Assembly: GCA_934256705.1 (NCBI GenBank)
Contig: CAKQPF010000002.1
Span: 1-64,000 of the forward strand
DNA: 64,000 nt
Direction of reading: 5' to 3'
From: an uncultured Prevotella sp.
GTDB taxonomy: Bacteria > Bacteroidota > Bacteroidia > Bacteroidales > Bacteroidaceae
Each line of letters starts with the position of its first letter. Positions within the stretch are counted from its first letter, which is position 1. The notes under the pieces were generated by a model that worked only from the letters and a program-made list of their open reading frames with translations, ran no database searches and was not told where the DNA came from. This document shows positions 16,918 to 25,164 of this stretch, piece by piece. A program made the position numbers and the translations under genes.

Positions 16918-19086
16918 CTACATACGATACCAATATGCACTTCTACCATCTGTTGCTAGAAAAACTCCGCCATCTGTAAATTTTATGTATTTTGGCAGCC
17001 AATACAACTGTGAAATATCATCAGACACTACTTTGGGAATATTTTTGTAGTACACCCCCTTGCGACAACAGATAACTACTCCCTTGTTTGTCATTGCAAC
17101 AGAGTACACTTCTCCGTATTTCTTTCTCGCATATTCAATTTCAGAAAAATATCCAGATGAAGAATATTGCTGATCCGTAATTACTGCCCACATTCCATTG
17201 TCAGAAAGAGATACAGAATAAATAGTCTCTCTTGCTGAATTTGCACGATTTAGCTCTTTGTCTAAATCAGGTATGCCTGTATTATTAGAGAATCCATTGT
17301 TTTCCTCTATTATAACGTACTTTCCTGATGGAGTAATGGCGATATCATTGATTCTACTTCCTTTGGATTTATATTGGCTCAAAACACTTTTTATATTATC
17401 TGAAACACCTTCACATATAAAAGTATTTTTCCCTATTACTACTATGCCTTTTCCCGCTCCTGCAAAGCAGCCATTTTTACAAGCGTTATTTTTGTCTATT
17501 TTTGCTCTACAAGTAGGCAATCCTACATCTTCATTATAATTAGTAATTACAGTTCCCGAATGTCGCCATCCTCCTTTTGATTTGCATTTGACTTCTACAA
17601 TATTGTCAACTATTGCAGTATCCAAGTCTGCATATGGTACACTATCTATAGCCATTGTATCACAAGTAATAGAATCTACACCCATCAATGCTTCTGCTTG
17701 CTTCTTGTTGCATCCCTTTGCACTAAATACAATTAAAAATATGGCTACAATTATACCTACAAGCAAAAAAACATCATTGCCGCTTTCTGAGGGCTTGTTA
17801 GTATCATTTTTGTTTGGATTACTTTGCATTTGAGTCTTGCTTTCAGACTTATACTTAGTTTTTAAGCTTGAAAAAGCATGGAGCATTTTCTCACCTCGAT
17901 CATCTCCCAAATCCTTAAGCTTCTTGAACCATGTATAAGCAGTATCAAAGTCTTGTCCTACAACTTCGCCACGTAATGCCATCATACCTAAAGCTAGCAT
18001 TGCTTCCTTATCACCATTGTTAGCTTTACCGCTAGTCACGACGGGGAAGTTCTTGTAATCAGATTTGATTACATACTTAGATTCATCGAAGTCTGGATGC
18101 TTTTCAGTGGCAGATCCTGTAAACACGGTTTCTTCACCCGAATCAGAATGATTGATACATTCTGTTTCTTTTGATTTCTCAGTGACCTTATTATACGTTG
18201 AAGCAATTGCGTTTTCTACGGAAGGGAGCGACTCCATGAAAACACGTACAGTAGGAATGCGTTTTCTTACATTCGGACACATCGCCTCGATGACAATCTC
18301 AATAAGATTGTCAGACACTCCCTTTTCACGAAGTTTGTTTTCAAGCAGTTCATCATCGCTGACAAGGTCGGAAGCTGGCGGTGGCGTTTCACGGGTGAGA
18401 AGCTTGTAGAATGTAGCACCAAGAGCATACACGTCGATTGTCGGACGGAACTCACCGTTCTTTGCTTGATTACTCTGTTCTATAGGAGCATAGCCTGCTG
18501 TGCCGAGACCGATGGTGGTAGATGTCTCGGGTTGACCGTCAGTACTATAATGCTTGCTCAATCCGAAGTCTATCAAGAAAATGTGACCATCACTTGTTCG
18601 TCTCATTACATTGCCTGGCTTCAAATCCAAGTGAAGCATGTGATGCGTCTCGTGCATATAGATGAGAGCATCGGCAACTGATTTGATTATATCTATAGCC
18701 TCCGCCTCACTAATAAAATTACTTTTTATATAGTCATTGAGGTTTTGCCCTTCTATGTAATCCATTACATAATAGAACGTTCCATTTTCTTCAAAGGAGT
18801 CTGTGACTCGAACAATGTTAGGATGGTCAAGAAGAGCAAGATTCAATGCCTCTTTCTTAAATTTTTGGGCATAGTTATATTGCAAACTGCCTTCTTCCAT
18901 TTCTGTTACGGAAGCATCAGCTTCACGAGTGTTAAGTCCCTTCATGAAGAATTCCTTAATAGCAACTTTCTTGTTGAGCGCAAGATGAGTACCAAGGTAA
19001 GTTATACCAAAGCTACCTTGTCCCAAAATGCGTTCAATTTTGTATGCACAATGAAGGAGTGTGCCTATTGTCAATTGTTGTTGCAT
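16918..19086 (-). CDS. Membrane-anchored Ser/Thr kinase with Sel1-like linker and C-terminal sensor-like domain
   Basis: 722 residues. Kinase domain at 10-290: LGQGSFGITYLG (21-32), Lys44, HLDLKPGN (Asp154), IDFGLSK (Asp173), APIEQ. Residues about 355-405 (NGDKEAMLALGMMALRG...AYTWFKKLKDLGDDRGEKML) resemble a Sel1-like repeat. One membrane segment at about 439-457 (VFLLVGIIVAIFLIVFSA) is followed by an extracytoplasmic region of about 260 residues with repeated short strands (GKYVIIEENN, SLSDNGMWAVIT, AMTNKGVVICCRKGVYY), suggestive of a beta-propeller-like sensor. Placed 3 bases after the PP2C gene. The kinase is sure; the propeller idea is inference. Confidence 0.9.
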   Translation of the reverse strand: MQQQLTIGTLLHCAYKIERILGQGSFGITYLGTHLALNKKVAIKEFFMKGLNTREADASVTEMEEGSLQYNYAQKFKKEALNLALLDHPNIVRVTDSFEENGTFYYVMDYIEGQNLNDYIKSNFISEAEAIDIIKSVADALIYMHETHHMLHLDLKPGNVMRRTSDGHIFLIDFGLSKHYSTDGQPETSTTIGLGTAGYAPIEQSNQAKNGEFRPTIDVYALGATFYKLLTRETPPPASDLVSDDELLENKLREKGVSDNLIEIVIEAMCPNVRKRIPTVRVFMESLPSVENAIASTYNKVTEKSKETECINHSDSGEETVFTGSATEKHPDFDESKYVIKSDYKNFPVVTSGKANNGDKEAMLALGMMALRGEVVGQDFDTAYTWFKKLKDLGDDRGEKMLHAFSSLKTKYKSESKTQMQSNPNKNDTNKPSESGNDVFLLVGIIVAIFLIVFSAKGCNKKQAEALMGVDSITCDTMAIDSVPYADLDTAIVDNIVEVKCKSKGGWRHSGTVITNYNEDVGLPTCRAKIDKNNACKNGCFAGAGKGIVVIGKNTFICEGVSDNIKSVLSQYKSKGSRINDIAITPSGKYVIIEENNGFSNNTGIPDLDKELNRANSARETIYSVSLSDNGMWAVITDQQYSSSGYFSEIEYARKKYGEVYSVAMTNKGVVICCRKGVYYKNIPKVVSDDISQLYWLPKYIKFTDGGVFLATDGRSAYWYRM

Positions 19087-19089
19087 GAC

Positions 19090-20283
19090 TTATTCTTTAT
19101 TTTCGTTAGACTTTATAGGTCGTTCTATCTTTTGCTGTTTATTCTTCTTTGTTACAAACTCATTTACAGCTTTTGTTTTTTTACCCTTCTCTTTTATGGT
19201 TGGCTTTGCGACAGAGGGCTTCACTGCATGATGCATCGGCGTATCCTTTTTCGTAGCATTTTGCTTATGCTCTGTTGGAAGAGCCTTGCCCGAATTTGCC
19301 TTGACGATACTGTCTGGCTCTGCGGCTTCTTTCGTTTCTCTTTTTCCACCAAAAAGAAAGAATGAAGCGATGGCAGCAACAGCTACTACCAATATACCCA
19401 ATAACCACGACCATAGCTTGCGTTTCTTCTTTGATTTGGCAAAGTCTGGTGTAACCCAAGCTTCGTTTATCTCCGATGATGGATTGGTGCCAGGCGCAAT
19501 GTTTGCCGACGCTCTTCCCACCTTATCTATATGTACAAGATGCGCCGTATGGTTGTCCTTGTTCTCCTCCGTCACTTTGCGGAGCATTTCCAACTTATCT
19601 TCATCGGTTACGTCCAGCTTGGTAATGATATTGAGGATGTTCTCGTCAGAAGTTTCTTCTAGCATACCATCAGAACACATATAGAAATAGTCGCCCGGCT
19701 GAATGTCGGTGAGGTGGGCAATGTCCGCCTTCGCCCTGTGTTCCTGACGGGGCTGCATGGCTCGGGTGATGACGTTCTTCTGCGGATGGTGCTTCGCTTC
19801 TTCCTCCGTTATCTCGCCAATCTTCACGAGGTCGTTGACCAACGAATGGTCCTGCGTGCGGAAAACGATGCGAGCTTGCGACTTCTTGGATGCCGGACGC
19901 AACTGATAGACACGGCTGTCGCCGATATGCGCCACCGTTGCACCATTGGTATGAAGACAGAGGAAGGTGAGGGTTGTTCCCATCTTACGCTCCTCACCGT
20001 TGTCTTTCGCATCTAATGCGTCATAGGCTACACTGAGTGCTTGCTGGAAACGTTCGTCACTCAGTGCCTCGTTGGGATTCCATGCGGAAAGGATGGTGGT
20101 GCTGATGGTCTCGCAGACCGTAGCCGATGCAACTTCCCCTTTCTCGTGTCCGCCCATTCCGTCGCAGAGGACAAACAGACGGTCATCGGGCGTTGACTTA
20201 CCCAATGCAGGGAAAAGGAAATCTTCCTGGTTCTGCCTTTGCCCGAGTTCCTGCAGGTTGTATGCTTTAATCTTGAATTTCAT
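19090..20283 (-). CDS. PP2C-family protein phosphatase with membrane anchor
   Basis: 397 residues. N-terminal PP2C domain with the metal-binding motifs RQNQED (Asp21), CDGMGGHEKGE (Asp41), GTTLT, HIGDSRVY, TQDHSLV, SDGMLEE and NHTAHLV. After about residue 285 a basic stretch (KSKKKRKLW) and one membrane segment (SWLLGILVVAVAAIASFFLF) follow, then a Lys/Ala-rich tail. It removes phosphate from Ser/Thr and is the obvious counterpart of the two kinases. It lies 6 bases after the FHA gene and 3 before the first kinase gene. Family call is secure. Confidence 0.93.
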   Translation of the reverse strand: MKFKIKAYNLQELGQRQNQEDFLFPALGKSTPDDRLFVLCDGMGGHEKGEVASATVCETISTTILSAWNPNEALSDERFQQALSVAYDALDAKDNGEERKMGTTLTFLCLHTNGATVAHIGDSRVYQLRPASKKSQARIVFRTQDHSLVNDLVKIGEITEEEAKHHPQKNVITRAMQPRQEHRAKADIAHLTDIQPGDYFYMCSDGMLEETSDENILNIITKLDVTDEDKLEMLRKVTEENKDNHTAHLVHIDKVGRASANIAPGTNPSSEINEAWVTPDFAKSKKKRKLWSWLLGILVVAVAAIASFFLFGGKRETKEAAEPDSIVKANSGKALPTEHKQNATKKDTPMHHAVKPSVAKPTIKEKGKKTKAVNEFVTKKNKQQKIERPIKSNENKE

Positions 20284-20289
20284 ACGCCG

Positions 20290-20889
20290 TTATATTTTGA
20301 ATGTCATTTCTGTGTTGCCCATCTTGATGCGGTCGCCGTTGTTCAGGATGAGTTGGTCTTGCTGTCCGATGAGTGAGCCGTTCAGAAAAGACGGATTCTT
20401 GTTTGCTCCATTTCTCAAGATGTGGATAGTCTTCCCTCCAGCATGGCTCACATCTATCACGGCATGACTGCGGCTCATGGTGCGGTCGTCTGTTGCTATC
20501 TGCACGGAAGCCGGGGATGAGGCAGCCTTGCGCCCTATGGTGTTGATGCCCGAACGCAATTGATACGTCCTGCCCAAGTTGTCCACAAGAACACCGACCG
20601 CAGGGCTTGAAGCGGAGCCTATTCTTGTTTCATCTCCACTGCCATGTTGCGGTTGTGAACCAATCCTTGTTTCATCGCCTCCCTGTTGTTGGGCAAATAC
20701 ACCGCCATATCGAGTCGCATCGCCCGAAGATGCCGTTGGCTTTGGTTGTTCCATATATCGCTGACACTTACCCACGACGTGTTTTTCCTTACACACGGGA
20801 CAAGTGAAGGATGCCGCATTGATGTTCGGGGCATCCTGCAAGCGGAGTATCTTGCCGCAGGTCGGGCATTTTATCTTTATCTCACCCAT
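20290..20889 (-). CDS. Zinc-ribbon and FHA-domain protein
   Basis: 199 residues, no signal. An N-terminal zinc ribbon (CPTC at 8-11, CPVC at 30-33) is joined by a Gly/Ser/Gln-rich linker with repeated GDETRIGSQP-type segments to an FHA domain (about 105-199) with GINTIGRK, the conserved SRSHAVID, and NGDRIKMGNTEMTF. FHA domains bind phosphothreonine. The linker Thr residues (DATRYG, GDETRIG twice) resemble TRxG-type sites that kinases phosphorylate in FHA partners, so the protein may be both a substrate and a reader; this is inference. Confidence 0.88.
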   Translation of the reverse strand: MGEIKIKCPTCGKILRLQDAPNINAASFTCPVCKEKHVVGKCQRYMEQPKPTASSGDATRYGGVFAQQQGGDETRIGSQPQHGSGDETRIGSASSPAVGVLVDNLGRTYQLRSGINTIGRKAASSPASVQIATDDRTMSRSHAVIDVSHAGGKTIHILRNGANKNPSFLNGSLIGQQDQLILNNGDRIKMGNTEMTFKI

Positions 20890-20911
20890 TGTTGTACCTA
20901 TTATATTTGTT

Positions 20912-21655
20912 TCACCACTTCATTACTGGCATATTGTCGGAGAACTTGCCCCACATCACGGGATGCTGGCGGTTGCCGGATTCCTTTTTCACCTTTGCAC
21001 TCACATAGTCGAAGAGCTCTTTCGCCGTGATGATGCGGTCTTTGTTCTTGTCGGCACCGCCACGCAGTCCATGTTGCAAGGCGTATGTGAAGAAGCCGTT
21101 GGTCATCTTCGGGGTCTCTATCGACTTCTCGTTACTGCGGCAAGAGAGGAAGAGCATCACGTTACTGTTCTTATGGTTGTTGCCATTTGGGGAAGATGAG
21201 TTCTCCTGTCGCATAGCACCAGAGAAACATGCATCAGCGAATATCATCTTGTTTCTGCTCTTGCAAACACCCATTGCTGAGTAGATGTCGTTGTAATAGA
21301 GGAAGCCGTCATAACAGACGAAGCCTCCCTTTACACCATGACCACTGAAGAACATCACAACGATGTCATCTTCTGTTGCCAATGCAGCCATATTCTGAAG
21401 TGCTTTCTTGACGGTCGCCACCTTCGCCTTGTCGTTCATCAAGAGACAGACTTTTGCCTGACTGTTCTGCTTGTAGAGCCATTGCATCGTGGCGGCATCG
21501 TTGTGCGGCAAACGGAGGTCGTTCTTCGTGCCGGGGTAGTCAGAGATGCCGACAGACAAAAGGTATATCTTCGCTTGGCAGACCAATGGCGTGAGCACAA
21601 GGGCAAAAGCCAAGAGTGTAGTCCTTGATACTTTACGCAAATGTCGGATCAACAT
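20912..21655 (-). CDS. Caspase-family (C14) protease, secreted
   Basis: 247 residues from MLIRHLRKVS (21655). Signal peptide-like start (TTLLAFALVLTPLVCQA), then a caspase fold: KIYLLSVGISDYPGTKNDLR, the catalytic His106 in MFFSGHG and Cys143 in FADACFSGA. The C-terminus has an EF-hand-like loop, DKNKDRIITAKEL. Known relatives are metacaspase/orthocaspase-type peptidases, many Ca-activated and Lys/Arg- or Asp-specific. The signal suggests periplasmic action, unusual for a phospho-signalling operon. Its start lies inside the 3' end of the upstream gene (23-base overlap), suggesting coupling. Other ATGs upstream in frame exist, so the start is uncertain. Confidence 0.85.
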   Translation of the reverse strand: MLIRHLRKVSRTTLLAFALVLTPLVCQAKIYLLSVGISDYPGTKNDLRLPHNDAATMQWLYKQNSQAKVCLLMNDKAKVATVKKALQNMAALATEDDIVVMFFSGHGVKGGFVCYDGFLYYNDIYSAMGVCKSRNKMIFADACFSGAMRQENSSSPNGNNHKNSNVMLFLSCRSNEKSIETPKMTNGFFTYALQHGLRGGADKNKDRIITAKELFDYVSAKVKKESGNRQHPVMWGKFSDNMPVMKW

Positions 21656-22403
21656 CATTATTATAGTCTTGCTGGTCGTCGCTGGCATTGTAGGCAAACG
21701 TGTCATGTTCCTGTTGCATCTGTTCCTGTTGTTGGGCAAGATAAGCCTGTTGATAGTCGGTCATCTGTACATGCTCATTTGAGAGGTCGTACACTTCGCC
21801 TTCGTCAATCTGCTGATTGTGGTTCTCGTCAACAGCAAGGACATCTGCCACACCATCTCCATCGACGTCAATGACAGCGGCCACGTCCTCTCCGTTGGTC
21901 AGTACGGCAGCTTGCATGGTCTGACCATTCTCGCCTTGTGCCTCATATACTCCTAACACTTGCACCTCGTTGGTGTCGCTATTGCTTGTCTCGTCAACGG
22001 CGGCATGCACTTCTGGATTAGGAGTCACCGGGTCGGCATGATGGGCACCCGTGTAGTCAGGCTCGGCACTTTCTGCTGCATCCACCTTGACTGCTACTTC
22101 TTCCTCTTTGGGGGCTTCTGTTTGCTGCTCCTTCTTGGGTTCTTCCGCTGCAGCGACAACAGGTTCTTCCGTAGTCTGTGCTTCATCTTCCTGTTTCTGC
22201 TCCTCGGCTTCCTTGTCGTGGAGCATGGTCGTTGCGGCGTATGTTGCGCCACTGCCCACGACTCCACCCATCACAGCTGCGGCAGCAGTAGCGGCAACTT
22301 TCTTTCCCTTGTTCGACTCCTTTTCAGCAATTTCTACATTCTGTGTCTTTTCAGCCTTATTGTTGTTCTGCGGCTTCATGACGATTGTTTCTTCGTTGTT
22401 CAT
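21633..22403 (-). CDS. Membrane protein with acidic linker and DxDxDG calcium motifs
   Basis: 256 residues starting MNNEETIVMKPQ. A Lys-rich N-terminus is followed by one Ala/Gly-rich membrane segment (VAATAAAAVMGGVVGSGATY), a long Glu/Ala/Pro-rich linker, and a C-terminal region with two Ca-type loops (DVDGDGVADVL and DENHNQQIDEGEVYD) then a Gln-rich tail. It looks like a single-pass protein whose outer part binds calcium. The stop overlaps the caspase gene, whose own C-terminus also carries an EF-hand-like loop, so the two may act as a Ca-dependent pair. No known family. Confidence 0.7.
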   Translation of the reverse strand: MNNEETIVMKPQNNNKAEKTQNVEIAEKESNKGKKVAATAAAAVMGGVVGSGATYAATTMLHDKEAEEQKQEDEAQTTEEPVVAAAEEPKKEQQTEAPKEEEVAVKVDAAESAEPDYTGAHHADPVTPNPEVHAAVDETSNSDTNEVQVLGVYEAQGENGQTMQAAVLTNGEDVAAVIDVDGDGVADVLAVDENHNQQIDEGEVYDLSNEHVQMTDYQQAYLAQQQEQMQQEHDTFAYNASDDQQDYNNDVDPTFA

Positions 22404-22523
22404 ACCGATAGCTTTTAAAGTTCGTAAATAATTGTTTGATGCTGCAAAATTAAGGTGCATTCATCTCTGTGCCATGAGAAAATCGACATCCTGTACGAAA
22501 CACCCCGATTGTTACACGAAATG

Positions 22524-23261
22524 TCAATGAGTGTACTTGCAGCCACACGCCAAGCACTGTTTGTTGTACTCGATGTTCCTGTAGGGTATCGCCCCGAATG
22601 GTCTTCCACAAGCAGGATTGGGACACTTGTATTTCTTGGCATACTCTTCGTCGAGGTCGTGCAATTGTTGTTGGACGGTTGCCCCGACACTTCCCTTTAC
22701 AAAGAAATAAATGGCGATGGACAAGGCTGCGACAACGATAATGATTCGCAATGTTGAATCCATCCCGGGAATAAGGCCGATGCACACACCAAGCATGGAG
22801 AGTATGCCTTGCAAGCGTTGCTTGTTGGCAGACTTTGACGCATTGTTCTGTATCTCCATTCTGCGGTTGTCGTATTCTTCCCATACCGTCTTCATGGGTT
22901 TTAGTGAGAATGTCGGGGCTTCTTTTGGGGCATTACCCGCATTACCGACATTAGCAGAAGAGACACCCACCAATTGCAGTATCTGTTGCAACGGCACAAG
23001 GAATTTCTCTTCGCCTAACTGCACTCTGCTCACAGTCGTGATTCCCTTGCTGAATATCTGGTTACCATCAACAAAGGTCACATTCTGTGCCTTGATGTTC
23101 TCGATATTGATACTGCTCCCATTGATCGTAATCTTGCAATGGCGGCGACTGACGGACAACGGTACCGAACCTGCTTGTCCAATGTTGAACTCCCGTCCTC
23201 CTGCAATACAATGCAGACGGCGTGCTCCTTCTTCTCTTCCTATAATAATCTCCATAGCCAT
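22524..23261 (-). CDS. FHA-domain membrane protein with C-terminal zinc ribbon
   Basis: 245 residues. FHA domain at about 1-95 with EFNIGQAGSVPLSVSRRHCK and NGSSINIENI; a helical middle (EEYDNRRMEIQNNASKSANK); one or two hydrophobic segments (IIIVVAALSIAIYFFVKG, about 170-190); and a C-terminal zinc ribbon (CPNPACGRPF ... CLACGCKYTH). It mirrors the other FHA protein of the operon, which has its zinc ribbon at the N-terminus. Four bases after the LytTR gene. Likely recruits phosphorylated partners to the membrane. Confidence 0.85.
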   Translation of the reverse strand: MAMEIIIGREEGARRLHCIAGGREFNIGQAGSVPLSVSRRHCKITINGSSINIENIKAQNVTFVDGNQIFSKGITTVSRVQLGEEKFLVPLQQILQLVGVSSANVGNAGNAPKEAPTFSLKPMKTVWEEYDNRRMEIQNNASKSANKQRLQGILSMLGVCIGLIPGMDSTLRIIIVVAALSIAIYFFVKGSVGATVQQQLHDLDEEYAKKYKCPNPACGRPFGAIPYRNIEYNKQCLACGCKYTH

Positions 23262-23265
23262 GATA

Positions 23266-23676
23266 TTATTCCACGTTTACAGATGTCTTGTTGGGTACAC
23301 GTCCTACAAGGATGTCCTTCAATTGCCTCAGGGCTTCCTTCGAGATACCTAATTGAAAGGTGAAGTGAACTCCATCCGTCACAACGAGGCTTTGCAGCAA
23401 GGGCTGCACTTTGTATATAAAGTTGAGATTGACGATAAAACGCTTGCCGATGCGTGCAAAGATGGAGGCACGCTCACGCAAGCTCTCGGAAATGAACTGC
23501 TGCATGTGAGTGAGATTCATGCAAACCGATACCTTCTGTTTGTTGACAAGTACAATATTGGTGTAGTTTCCGTCACCCTCCATATAAACAATCTTGGAGC
23601 AGTCAAGGCGAATCAGCTCGTCGCGGGTGTTTAGATACAAAAATCCTGTAGCCATAATAGACTTATTTTGGCACAT
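23266..23676 (-). CDS. LytTR-type DNA-binding regulator
   Basis: 136 residues that consist almost only of a LytTR DNA-binding domain: FLYLNTRDELIRLDCSKIVY, EGDGNYTNIVLV, IFARIGKRFIVNLNFIYKVQ. No receiver domain. It is the first gene of the accessory operon and the likely autoregulator. The ATG at 23676 follows a strong AGGAG ribosome site (AGGAGAAAGCA); an internal ATG at 23655 is the alternative. No good -7 box was seen in the 100 bases upstream. Confidence 0.85.
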   Translation of the reverse strand: MCQNKSIMATGFLYLNTRDELIRLDCSKIVYMEGDGNYTNIVLVNKQKVSVCMNLTHMQQFISESLRERASIFARIGKRFIVNLNFIYKVQPLLQSLVVTDGVHFTFQLGISKEALRQLKDILVGRVPNKTSVNVE

Positions 23677-24347
23677 TGCTTTCTCCTGAACAATGTAGGG
23701 TAAACATTCTGATTAGGTTATTATTCAGGCACAAAAAAGCGTGGAGAACCTACCTGTTGTCCATTCCACAGCTTGAGGCTCTCGCATTGCCTATTATAGT
23801 CGAACAGACAACGTCAGAGCCCACGCCGATATGATAATCCTACCCGTGAGGTTTATATACACAACCACACACTGCACCCAAATGGGTACAATGATGGCTT
23901 ACAGAGAACCACACAGGAATGATAGAATCACACCCGGGGCATCTACCGTTGCTAAGTTCAAGACTATAATGACTTTGAATTTGCGAGATTCCAAGCTGTC
24001 TCAAACAGAGCGTCAAGTAAACGCCTTAATTATGTCATGCCTCTTACCCACCCAACCTCCTTTGTTTGCAGGCATAAAACCCGCAAAAGGCTCGGCGTGA
24101 ACGGAGGCATGGATGCATCGGTTTTATGTATTAGATACAATCCACCAAATTATCCAATCGCAAAAGTACAATTATTTTTCCAAACAAAAGAAAGAAAATG
24201 AAACAAAATAACGATGTGAATGCATTTCCTCCCCCCGTTTAGATAAATTCTAAGATAAAGAGCCGTTTTGGGAACGAATTTAGGGAAAGAAGTGTCCAAT
24301 ATGCAAGATTTCGAGGCGACTTGCACAACAAACACTTCTTTGGGAAA
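23677..24347. other. Intergenic region with no convincing gene
   Basis: About 670 bases between the LytTR regulator and the integrase remnant. An 89-codon plus-strand reading at 23831-24100 has no recognisable domain or ribosome site and is probably chance. No tRNA cloverleaf or clear attachment-site repeat was found. It holds the operon promoter in principle. Confidence 0.5.
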
Positions 24348-25075
24348 TTAGAAGATGGCGTTGAGGAGGTTCACGGCTTGAGTGCGCCGCTCCATCACCA
24401 CGTCGGCATAGATTTCTGTGCTGTGGATGGTTAGTGTGCCCCAAGAGGCGACTCGTGGTGTAGAGGTCGCCGCCAGCAGTGAGGGTCATCGTGGCGAAGG
24501 TGTGCCGTGCTACGTGGAAAGAGATTGTCTTGCGGACGTCTGCACGCCTTGCCATGTGCTTCAATGCCCGGTTGGCACTACTGAGAGTTGGGGCATTAGC
24601 GAACACTTTTGTATCTGCCTTACAGTCGGCAGGGTGTTCGGGCAACCACTCCAAGGCTTTCTCGCTCGGCGGTACGATGGCTGGTTACTTGGTTTTCTGC
24701 ATGGATGGGAGGTAAAGCATCCGCCCGGCACCTGTCGTTTTGATGTCTCCCCATTTCAGAGCTACCATGTCACTGTGACGTAAGCCTGTGAAACAACAGA
24801 ACATGAAGGTCTGCTTGGTTATAGGACTTCCTGTCTCCACCTTTGCCAATCGGTTCAGTTCGGCAACAGTCAAGGACTCACGCTCGCTTGGTGTCTTGCC
24901 GAACTTATCACACGTTTCCAATGCATCCATCGGATTCCTTGCCAATGCTCCTGTTCTGACGGCACATCCCAACATCGTGTTGAGCATTGCGAAATATCCA
25001 CTATTGCATTTCGGAAACGAAGAAACAGTGATTCTGTCCCATTTTTCTCCATGCTGCCAACCACATCACCAGCTG
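24348..25075 (-). pseudogene. Decayed tyrosine integrase
   Basis: Pieces of one site-specific recombinase lie in different frames: SGYFAMLNTMLGCAVRTG and KQTFMFCCFTGLRHSDM (catalytic Arg), then SFHVARHTFATMTLTAGG (HxxR) and TTSRLLGHT, then, after a further frameshift near 24430, the part with the Tyr nucleophile, STEIYADVVMERRTQAVNLL, ending NAIF and TAA at 24348. The N-terminal arm-binding part is missing. Relatives are the phage-type/Bacteroides mobile-element integrases. It lies at one edge of the accessory island and marks a likely former integration. Confidence 0.85.
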
Positions 25076-25104
25076 ATATGACCAGCCTTCAGTAACCAAA
25101 GAAA

Positions 25105-25162
25105 GCCCCTCCAGGGAGGGGTTGGGGAGGGCTTCCACTCTTCACCTTTCACTCTTCACTTC
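25105..25162. repeat. GC-rich hairpin plus TTTCACT-type array after the GH25 gene
   Basis: AAGCCCCTCCAGGGAGGGG with following GTTGGGGAGGGC, then ACTCTTCACCTTTCACTC-type heptamers reaching to within 3 bases of the GH25 stop codon. Confidence 0.75.
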
Positions 25163-25164
25163 GT

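Noticed and set aside
23831..24100. 89-codon plus-strand frame
   Set aside because: No ribosome site, no domain and no neighbouring plus-strand gene.
23677..24347. Possible tRNA or attachment site next to the integrase remnant
   Set aside because: A GTTCAAGAC string resembles a T-loop, but no acceptor, D or anticodon stem could be drawn.
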